Assembly (NCBI RefSeq): GCF_002127535.1
Contig: NZ_MUBJ01000026.1
Location: 1 to 46,961 of the forward strand
Origin: Xenorhabdus vietnamensis
GTDB lineage: Bacteria > Pseudomonadota > Gammaproteobacteria > Enterobacterales > Enterobacteriaceae
Length of the DNA stretch: 46,961 nucleotides
Direction of reading: 5' to 3'
Part shown: one piece after another, positions 41,091 to 46,961 of the stretch
Position numbering within the stretch: the stretch's first letter is position 1
Layout of the letters: every line of letters begins with the position of its first letter
Notes under the pieces: generated by a model
Seen by the model: the letters and a program-made list of their open reading frames with translations, nothing else
The model's database searches: none
What the model was told of the DNA's origin: nothing
Translations under genes and position numbers: made by a program

Positions 41091-42542
41091 TTATTTTTGA
41101 AATTTTGATGCAAGGTCTATAGCTGCAAGAAGACTTGATAAGAGAGTTTCAGGATCGTCTGTTGTGCTGTTTAATTGTTCAATATACTCCAAGAATGCTG
41201 CATCAGCTTGGGGATAGTATTTTGTGTAATCAGCTTTAATAGACTTAAATATATCTTGTGCAGCGTGACCACTTGCTCCAACTGGAATTACAACAAGACC
41301 GAGATTATGTGCAATTTCAAATTCCTTGATGCATCCATCGGCTACAACGACCTTATCACCTTCGCTTTTGTTACCCATGAAGAAAATTGCAATACCAGCA
41401 TAACCAATAACTTCTTGACGGTATTGTCTCCATATCCTTTGCCGTTCATCTACCTCTTTGATGTATTGCGGAAATGGTCTCATTATTAGATGATCAGCAA
41501 TACTATCACCGTGATTTTGATATACCTTCTGAATAGCCCCTGTAATCAAAGCATTTCCAATGCCTAAACCGATTCCTGATGAAATACGATATCCTTTTTC
41601 AATCAGGATATGCCCTAATCTACACAAAAATCCTTCAACTTTAGTTCGTGTCCAAGGTTCAAATACATGAGCACTCCCGGACAGAAAAATGGTATTACAT
41701 CGATAAGTCATTTCGATTCGCCTCAAGATCGTAGCTATCTGGTCGTAGCTGTCGATTAAGAGAACTTTGACTTGGAACCGCTTCAGATCGTTAATGACTA
41801 GTTGTTGTTTAATCTCTGCATGGTTAAAGTCTTCGTCATTGTCGTAGTCTGTTCGACTACATGTTTTAAATATGCAGTAATGCTGCCGTTGATGTTCATT
41901 AAAATGAATTCGAATTCGACTCATAACATAATCGAGATTCGGGTCAGTAAAACTAAAGCCAAGGAAAAGAAATGTTTTTGATATTAGATCACCACTTAAT
42001 GCATTGATGAAAGGCCCAAATGACATTTGGTAACGTTCATAATCATCTTTCGTTATTACAGCTTTATCTGGATGGTCGATATCACCGTGCATTTTGTAGA
42101 CAACTGCATCTCGCTTTTTTTTAGTTATCGCAAGTTGGTTGGTTGTGTATTTAACATCTGGGATTTTCCCTGCCTGCTCTAGTGCTTTTTCAATAAGCTT
42201 GTCATAATTAGTCGTCCAATATGTTGAAATCGGCAATCGAGCGAGAATGTTATGGTTGATTGTTGGTTCTCGGCTTACCCCTATTTCATCCATCAATTGC
42301 TGATTAAGTTTTCCCCTACCATTCGCATTATTGTGATATTGAGCAAGACTCACTAGGTCATGTTCGCGTTCAATATCGATTCCCAGTTCTTCAGCTAATG
42401 GGGTTAACAATCGCTTCCAGTTTACATAACCAGCAGGTACGGATAGACCTGCCCCAGCAAATATTGCGGTGTTATTCTCGTTAAGCTCTTTAACGAAGTC
42501 TCTTATAAAGAGATCTATAGGTTGGTTATTTAAACTTGCCAT
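41091..42542 (-). CDS. thsA: Thoeris effector ThsA (SIR2 + SLOG), 483 aa
   Basis: NAD-consuming effector of the Thoeris anti-phage system. SIR2 domain, residues ~1-285: TAIFAGAGLSVPAGYVNWKR (NAD pocket), ISTYWTTNYDKLIEKALEQA, VVYKMHGDIDHPDKAVITKD (catalytic His) and FLFLGFSFTDPNLDYVMSRI. SLOG (STALD) signal-binding domain, residues ~290-483: NTIFLSGSAHVFEPW, then RISSGIGLGIGNALITGAIQ. The ATG at 42542 overlaps the thsB stop as TAATG with GGAAGG upstream, so the pair is translationally coupled. Length and domain order match characterised ThsA proteins (about 480 residues). Intact. Confidence 0.88.
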   Translation of the reverse strand: MASLNNQPIDLFIRDFVKELNENNTAIFAGAGLSVPAGYVNWKRLLTPLAEELGIDIEREHDLVSLAQYHNNANGRGKLNQQLMDEIGVSREPTINHNILARLPISTYWTTNYDKLIEKALEQAGKIPDVKYTTNQLAITKKKRDAVVYKMHGDIDHPDKAVITKDDYERYQMSFGPFINALSGDLISKTFLFLGFSFTDPNLDYVMSRIRIHFNEHQRQHYCIFKTCSRTDYDNDEDFNHAEIKQQLVINDLKRFQVKVLLIDSYDQIATILRRIEMTYRCNTIFLSGSAHVFEPWTRTKVEGFLCRLGHILIEKGYRISSGIGLGIGNALITGAIQKVYQNHGDSIADHLIMRPFPQYIKEVDERQRIWRQYRQEVIGYAGIAIFFMGNKSEGDKVVVADGCIKEFEIAHNLGLVVIPVGASGHAAQDIFKSIKADYTKYYPQADAAFLEYIEQLNSTTDDPETLLSSLLAAIDLASKFQK

Positions 42543-43144
42543 TAACCTTCCATCCAATCAGAGAAATTGTTGTAACCATCATTTTCCACCCAGTCGTATA
42601 CAGCTTTAAGCTTAGATAGCTGAATGAATTTGCCTCGATATTCAACAGGTGCTAGATTTTCCAATCCGTAGCTTGCCGAACCATCAATTTGAGTATACGG
42701 ATTCCATTTGCCATTTTTCAATTCAAACATTGTGACTATTTTACCTGACTCACTCCACTCCACAGCAAGATAATCAAAAGGGTTTTTTCCAAGCTCTTTA
42801 GTGGCACTGTCTTTGCCTTTGATGCTATTGATGTGAACGCCTAGTAGATGGTTTTCTCGTTTAAAGCTTTTAAATATTTCATAACGAACCCATGGGCGGA
42901 GGTAAGTCTGAGATCCAATCAAAACGCACGTGGTACTGGTATTTGTTAGCCCTCCATTGATAAGACGTTTTAATCCAATATCACCTTTTTTCCTTGCTTC
43001 TTCCCAGATAGATGCATCGAAGTAACCTGCTTGCTCTCTATTTGGTTTCATTCTCCAGTGGTTGCGCACGACATTTGCTCGAAAATCGATTACATCTTGG
43101 TAGTGAAAACTGAAAAATACTCGCTTCTCCATAGTTAGTCTCAT
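42542..43144 (-). CDS. thsB: Thoeris TIR-domain sensor ThsB, 200 aa
   Basis: TIR-like protein (MTH538/DUF1863 type) that makes a cyclic ADP-ribose signal from NAD on infection and activates ThsA. Recognised by KRVFFSFHYQDVIDFRANVV, then SIWEEARKKGDIGLKRLING, TTCVLIGSQTYLRPWVRYEI (the Glu before Ile is the expected catalytic acid) and a C-terminal KLKAVYDWVENDGYNNFSDW. First gene of the two-gene operon. Start at 43144 or at the next Met (43132). About 200 residues is normal for ThsB. Intact. Confidence 0.85.
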   Translation of the reverse strand: MRLTMEKRVFFSFHYQDVIDFRANVVRNHWRMKPNREQAGYFDASIWEEARKKGDIGLKRLINGGLTNTSTTCVLIGSQTYLRPWVRYEIFKSFKRENHLLGVHINSIKGKDSATKELGKNPFDYLAVEWSESGKIVTMFELKNGKWNPYTQIDGSASYGLENLAPVEYRGKFIQLSKLKAVYDWVENDGYNNFSDWMEG

Positions 43145-43379
43145 GATTTTATTACACTTATATAAGCCATGTTAGGCTGTAAAGTCTTAAAAACAAGTAT
43201 TAATGTTAGATTTATTTGAAGATTGAGACGTTGTATCCATTAACAAAACACGATGCGCTTATTGTTTCAGATAGACTTCATTAAGTAAGGCAGAAAGAAG
43301 TGAAAACCGCATGGTTACTGTTAGTATACAAAGCTAGTGGATAGCCTAACTGTATTAGGGAGGGTCATGCACCCAATAG
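43145..43379. other. Region upstream of the Thoeris operon, up to the IS1 fragment
   Basis: 235 bases without a gene. Upstream of thsB, on the minus strand, TTTACA and TATAAG are 15 bases apart, a weak promoter candidate around 43155-43180, with an AGCC...GGCT inverted pair overlapping it. GGGTCATGCACCC near 43362 is palindromic and may mark the end of the IS1-family element. Confidence 0.35.
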
Positions 43380-43758
43380 TTAGATTTTCTTTGGAAAATA
43401 GTATTCACGTTCAATGAACGTCCCTATCACTTTGTCGTGCATTTCTTCGAATTTGGAATAGCCGATCATTTTCCGATTCAATCTTTTGATACGAGTATGT
43501 AGGATGAGATTGGTTCTTTCGATACGCTGGGTAAATTCTTTCCTCTAAGGTGTTTTTCCTCAGGAAGGCAGTCGTAAACAGCATAATCATCTGTGCAGTA
43601 AAATTGAATCTTGAAAGGGGCCAGAAGTGCCAGCAGCGTTTCTAGTGTTTTCCCGCTGCGGTCACCAAATACATGTGCCACGATCCGCTTCTCATTCGGT
43701 TCCCAGGCATACTAAAGCCAGCGCTGATTCTTCTTGTTACCGACAAATGACCCTTGTT
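43380..43758 (-). pseudogene. IS1-family transposase insB, 3' exon, degenerate
   Basis: Reads (DEQG)SFVGNKKNQRWL, then TAG, YAWEPNEKRIVAHVFGDRSG, KTLETLLALLAPFKIQFYCT DDY, then a frameshift near EEKHL, and TQRIERTNLILHTRIKRLNR with FEEMHDKVIGTFIEREYYF to a stop at 43380. This is the DDE half of IS1 InsB, damaged by a stop and a frameshift, so the element is inactive. Its 5' exon lies at 45677-45918, separated by the group II intron. Confidence 0.8.
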
Positions 43759-43800
43759 GGTGAGTAGACCTACCCAGTCACCCGGGCAGATCCCTCCTCA

Positions 43801-43833
43801 GAACCGGACATGCAGAACTACCGCATCCGGCTC
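43801..43833 (-). ncRNA. Group II intron domain V
   Basis: Minus strand reads GAGCCGGATGCGG TAGT TCTGCATGTCCGGTTC: the AGC catalytic triad region, a bulged stem and a tetraloop, the most conserved ribozyme part. It lies just after the maturase gene, as usual. Confidence 0.85.
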
Positions 43834-43860
43834 CCGACAGACCCCGGTCGTCACACCTAT

Positions 43861-45195
43861 TCAGCAAGAATTGAACATTGAATGGACTTTCCAGCTTGAA
43901 GGATAACCCAGCACTTTCAGGATCAGAGTCAGCTTTTCCCACGTTAGCCCCCGACGTCCTCCCTTCCGGTTGAACCATCTGTAGAGTACCCGCTTGCTTT
44001 GGTAGATAAATTGCCCGACTCGTCTCGGGTTATCAGAAATACCGTGATAATTTATCCAGCCTTTGATAACCCTGATGACGATGGTCAGAACACGCCTTTT
44101 GTCAGGTGTATTCAGGTTCTTCCAGAGGAAGTCCCTGAGTCCCTTCAATTTGGCGGCAAAACGGTCTTTTCGACTGGTCAACTTCAGTCGCCAGAAACCC
44201 TTTCGCGATATCCCCCAATAGCAGGTAAATCCCAGAAAGTTAAACGTAGGTAAGCGTCCGCCAGACTGGTTAGCTCTCATTGCTGCAACGTGACCCGCCG
44301 GAATTAATTGCGATTTGTCACTGTGCAACGCCAGACCGTATTTACTCAGTCGTTTCGGTAATATCTTATAAAAGCGTTTTGCCTCACTCAGGAACTCAAA
44401 GGTAAACACCATATCATCAGCGTACCTTACCATTTCTGCCCGACCATGAATGTGTGAACGGCTGATTTCATCAAACCATTCATCTATCACATAGTGCAGG
44501 TAGATATTGGCAAGTACTGGCGATACGATTGACCCTTGGGGACATCCGCACACATTGTCGGATATCTGTTTACCCTCGATAACGGGTGCCGTTATTAAGA
44601 CCTTAATGAGTCTGAGGAAACGGCGATCTGATATCTTCTTCCGCAGTAAATTCATCAACTCAATATGAGGTATCGTGTTAAAGGACTGTCGGATGTCAAT
44701 TTCCACAACCGCCCCATTCCAGTTACGGTATGTTTGCTGTTGTAGTGCCTTCAATGCCGCATGACAATTTAATCCCGGCCGAAACCCGTATGAATACGGC
44801 AGAAACAGCGGCTCATAAATTCGGCTGAGAATATCACTGACCGCAAGTTGCACCAGTTTGTCCTCTATGCACGAAATCGCCAGTGGCCGTTTACTACCAT
44901 CCTCTTTCGGGATCTGCGTGATTCTGGCGGCTTTCGGGCGATACGTCCCTCTGCGTATTCGCAGGATGAGATTGTGAATATTCCCATCAAGATGTTCACC
45001 GTAAGCGGATTTTGTCATGCGATCAATACCTACCGCTTTATTCCCGTCAAGCCGTAGGAATTGTCCTTTCAGCATGTCACTGTTCAGCAAATGCCCTAAG
45101 TTATTGAACACCTGCTGTTTGTTACAGGCTGATTTCTTGCCTATACGCTCAAGTTTTGTTAACCATGATTGTCCGTCGTTGCTGTGTACGGTCAT
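43861..45195 (-). CDS. ltrA: Group II intron reverse transcriptase/maturase, 444 aa
   Basis: Splices and mobilises its intron. Start ATG at 45195 (MTVHSNDGQSWLTKLERIGK) follows GAGAGGG. RT blocks: GNKAVGIDRMTKSAYGEHLD, RPLAISCIEDKLVQLAVSDI, YSYGFRPGLNCHAALKAL, VVEIDIRQSFNTIPHIELMN, GCPQGSIVSPVLANIYLHYV and MVRYADDMVFTF (catalytic YADD). The maturase (GIIM) domain includes FNFLGFTCYWG and IKGWINYHGISDNPRRVG. No C-terminal HNH endonuclease domain is seen, so it probably needs single-stranded targets. Intact. Confidence 0.9.
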   Translation of the reverse strand: MTVHSNDGQSWLTKLERIGKKSACNKQQVFNNLGHLLNSDMLKGQFLRLDGNKAVGIDRMTKSAYGEHLDGNIHNLILRIRRGTYRPKAARITQIPKEDGSKRPLAISCIEDKLVQLAVSDILSRIYEPLFLPYSYGFRPGLNCHAALKALQQQTYRNWNGAVVEIDIRQSFNTIPHIELMNLLRKKISDRRFLRLIKVLITAPVIEGKQISDNVCGCPQGSIVSPVLANIYLHYVIDEWFDEISRSHIHGRAEMVRYADDMVFTFEFLSEAKRFYKILPKRLSKYGLALHSDKSQLIPAGHVAAMRANQSGGRLPTFNFLGFTCYWGISRKGFWRLKLTSRKDRFAAKLKGLRDFLWKNLNTPDKRRVLTIVIRVIKGWINYHGISDNPRRVGQFIYQSKRVLYRWFNRKGGRRGLTWEKLTLILKVLGYPSSWKVHSMFNSC

Positions 45196-45676
45196 TGTTT
45201 CCCTCTCACGTTCGATCTGTCTGCCAGCCCTTCGCTCCGCGATCATTACTCGTTTCATCACTACTATGGCTGACTCCGACTTCCTGATACCCATCTCTCA
45301 GGCCTTGTGTTTTGGCACTTGTGCCCGATATACTCATTCCCTTGAGAGGTGTCAGGATCTCCTGGGTTCCGCACTGTTCTCTACAAACTCGCCGACGCCT
45401 GAGACTCCGGTGTGTGCTTCTGACTGGAAAAAAAATCACCAGTGTGCCCATTCAGAAACTATTGCCTGCTGGTTCGACGATACCATCGGCACAACACAAT
45501 CAGCGAATTTCGGAGTTATCACGTTCACCTATTGGTTTCGGCTCGAATGTTTCACTGTCTACGCTTCATCTCCTTTGTTACCGCCGGAGATGCAAGACTC
45601 GCTACGTAGTGATCTGGCTAATCTTCTACGACGGGGCTTTCACCCGCAAGAAACAGTGCAGCTTTTCCCAGCGCAC

Positions 45677-45918
45677 CATCAATTTCACAGATAATTTGGC
45701 TTTCACTTCCCGCTAGAGGCCTTGTAGTCACTTGTTTTTGTTCAAATTTTTAACGTGAGGAGCACTGTGTTGATGCCCACCTTCAGGACACGAACGGTGT
45801 CTCTGATACCGCCGTTATTCACTGCCATACTTCAATCTGGTCTTTCATTCCGGGTTTGCAGGTTTGGTAGGTGTAGTTCAGTTGAAAGGTTTTACGGCAG
45901 GCATAACAGTGATAACGC
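45677..45918 (-). pseudogene. IS1-family insA end and insB 5' exon, degenerate
   Basis: The minus strand reads RYHCYACRKTFQLNYTYQTC KPGMKDQIE (InsA), shifts frame, then MAVNNGGIRDTVRVLKVGIN TVLLTLKN to a stop, followed in another frame by PLAGSESQIICEID (start of the InsB DDE region) up to the intron. The InsA N-terminus and the element's own end are missing, cut off at the IS5-family insertion at 45921. Confidence 0.75.
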
Positions 45919-45920
45919 TA

Positions 45921-46840
45921 GGCTGTGTCCCTTAATTATATGACCGCTTGTAAAAGAGTCGAATACAGCCTAATTTCACCATGGACAAATAGTTTCGTGC
46001 GGTTTTTTCGTAACGGGTTGCAATACGCCGATTTCCTTTCAGAAAACCGAAACAGCGTTCGACAACATTGTGATCACGATAAGCCTGTTCATCAAATTGC
46101 GTGCGACCATCGGTACTGCCTTTTTCATTGATTTTATACGGAATAATGCTCTTGATCCTCAATTTACGCAGATAACCGCGGAGTTTTCCGCCCGAATAAC
46201 CTTTATCTGCCAGCACCGCTTTACCGCGCCGTTTCATGAAACCCTTTTTGCGCTGTATGCCAATGCCGTCGAGCAAAGGGATGGCGGATCGACTTTCGTG
46301 GGCTTGCCCCGCCGTCAAAAGCAGGTTGAGGGGAAAACCCCGTCTGTCGGTTGCCAGGTGGATTTTGGTGCCATAACCACCGCGTGAGCGACCCAGCGCA
46401 TGATCGTCAGCGATATCGGGAGGTTTTTTTTCGCCCCTGCGGCATCTTTACTGGCGCGAATATTACTGCCATCCAGACAAATTTCAGACCAGTCAATCAA
46501 GCCTTTTTCATCAAGAATGAGCAGTAACCGGTTAAATATCTTGTTGATAATGCCTGACTTTGACCCGCGGTTAAATCGGTTATAAACGGTTTTCCAGGAA
46601 CCGTAACGTTCAGGTAAATCGCGCCACGGAGCCCCTGAGCACAATACCCAGAACATCCCATTCATCACACGGCGGTGTTCAACATGTGGACGTCCTGCTC
46701 GCTCTGAATGGACCGGGGGCAAACAAGGTTCTATCAATATCCATGCATCATCAGGAATGTCGTAGCGTGCCATCATCTTTTTCCCGTATTGAAAACAGTT
46801 TAGATGAGAATACTATCAATTTACATTAAGGGACACAGCC
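45921..46840 (-). mobile_element. IS5-family (IS427-like) insertion sequence, 920 bp
   Basis: Perfect 16-bp terminal inverted repeats GGCTGTGTCCCTTAAT (45921-45936) and ATTAAGGGACACAGCC (46825-46840), flanked on both sides by TA as the expected short target duplication. It contains one transposase in two frames. Sequences outside its ends differ in type (IS1 remnant at left, another transposase at right), so a rearrangement accompanied or preceded the insertion. Confidence 0.9.
45932..46773 (-). CDS. IS5-family transposase, orfA/orfB with probable -1 frameshift
   Basis: OrfA starts MARYDIPDDAWILIEPCLPP and runs through WSEICLDGSNIRASKDAAGA (first catalytic Asp) to a run of eight A (46432-46439 on the plus strand as T). 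A -1 slip there gives PPDIADDHALGRSRGGYGTK and then HLATDRRGFPLNLLLTAGQA, VLADKGYSGGKLRGYLRKL (second Asp), and RTQFDEQAYRDHNVVERCFG (catalytic Glu). A8 slippage sites are normal in this IS group, so the transposase may be functional. Ends at 45932. Confidence 0.85.
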
Positions 46841-46845
46841 TAGTA

Positions 46846-46961
46846 CTACAGCCGTAATTGCTCTGTAAGCCGATGATCTCCCCGGCGGCGATAGTGACAT
46901 AGTTGCGCCCGGTATTGATGCCGCCGTCTCCAGTCTGACCAATGTAAAATCTGTTCTATTG
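46846..46961 (-). CDS. C-terminal end of another transposase, partial
   Basis: The minus-strand frame entering from the window edge reads IEQILHWSDWRRRHQYRAQL then CHYRRRGDHRLTEQLRL and stops 5 bases from the IS5 element. The W-RRRHQ-RA--CHYRRR pattern is typical of the C-terminus of some DDE transposases. Only 38 residues are visible, so the family is not certain. Confidence 0.5.
   Translation of the reverse strand, partial: IEQILHWSDWRRRHQYRAQLCHYRRRGDHRLTEQLRL

Larger units (their letters stand above)
43759..45676 (-). mobile_element. Group II intron inside the IS1-family transposase gene
   Basis: Minus-strand element of about 1.9 kb. The 5' end reads GTGCGCTGGG, the expected GUGYG, directly after exon sequence ending GAAATTGATG. 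The 3' end follows domain V/VI at 43760-43840. Joining exons across it restores E-I-D-E-Q-G-S-F-V-G, matching IS1 InsB. It encodes one reverse transcriptase/maturase. About 380 bases at the 5' side (45296-45676) hold no gene and should be intron RNA domains I-III. Exact 3' boundary is uncertain by one or two bases. Confidence 0.8.

Noticed and set aside
45206-45696. Open frames in the 5' part of the group II intron
   Set aside because: This part should be structured intron RNA; frames have no ribosome binding sites or recognisable domains.

Overview
The window is almost entirely one prophage of a contractile-tailed (myovirus-type) phage, followed at the right by an anti-phage defence operon and a pile-up of mobile elements. 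Tail-fibre style, the lambdoid-like regulation, the Q antiterminator, the spanin pair and the IS types all point to an enterobacterial host; Morganellaceae (Xenorhabdus/Photorhabdus-like) is my best guess, but that is inference from family resemblance only.

Layout. Positions 81-19220, read leftward, hold the virion genes in the usual head-to-tail order running right to left: small and large terminase, DUF1073 portal, Mu F-like head protein, DUF2213 protease/scaffold, decoration protein, DUF2184 major capsid, DUF4054 and neck proteins, a tail assembly chaperone with a probable -1 ribosomal frameshift, tape measure, Dit-like protein, baseplate plug, hub, Gp138-type spike, gp25-like protein, baseplate J, DUF2612 protein and two tandem copies of a small-protein/tail-fibre module. 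Positions 19326-23166 hold an Acb2/Tad1-type nucleotide-sponge candidate, Rz/Rz1 spanins, endolysin, holin, a Dam-type methylase and a Q antiterminator separated from the late genes by several terminators. Positions 23298-26835 hold a cluster of nine GGTTGCA heptamers, a primase-helicase, a Cro-like regulator and a divergent CI-like repressor. Positions 26911-40608, read rightward, are the early operon: a strong promoter with operator-like repeats, a boxA-bearing leader, a second repressor-like protein, a Cas4-like nuclease, an SSB-like protein, family A DNA polymerase, an ANR regulator, VRR-NUC nuclease, a sliding-clamp-like protein, a C5 cytosine methylase, a SNF2 helicase, an excisionase candidate and a tyrosine integrase.

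Right of the integrase is a two-gene Thoeris system (thsB TIR then thsA SIR2-SLOG, 41091-43144). Beyond it an IS1-family element is split by a group II intron in the codon following a catalytic aspartate, and an IS5-family (IS427-like) element with perfect ends sits against the remnant of another transposase gene.

The replication, regulation and lysis genes look intact, whereas the capsid, tape-measure, baseplate J and one tail-fibre gene carry frameshifts or in-frame stops, and I find no tail sheath or tail tube gene where they should be. The prophage therefore looks defective for virion production while keeping its early module. The most interesting biological combination is a cyclic-nucleotide sponge homologue in the lysis region and a Thoeris operon, whose signal is a cyclic nucleotide, just beyond the integrase.
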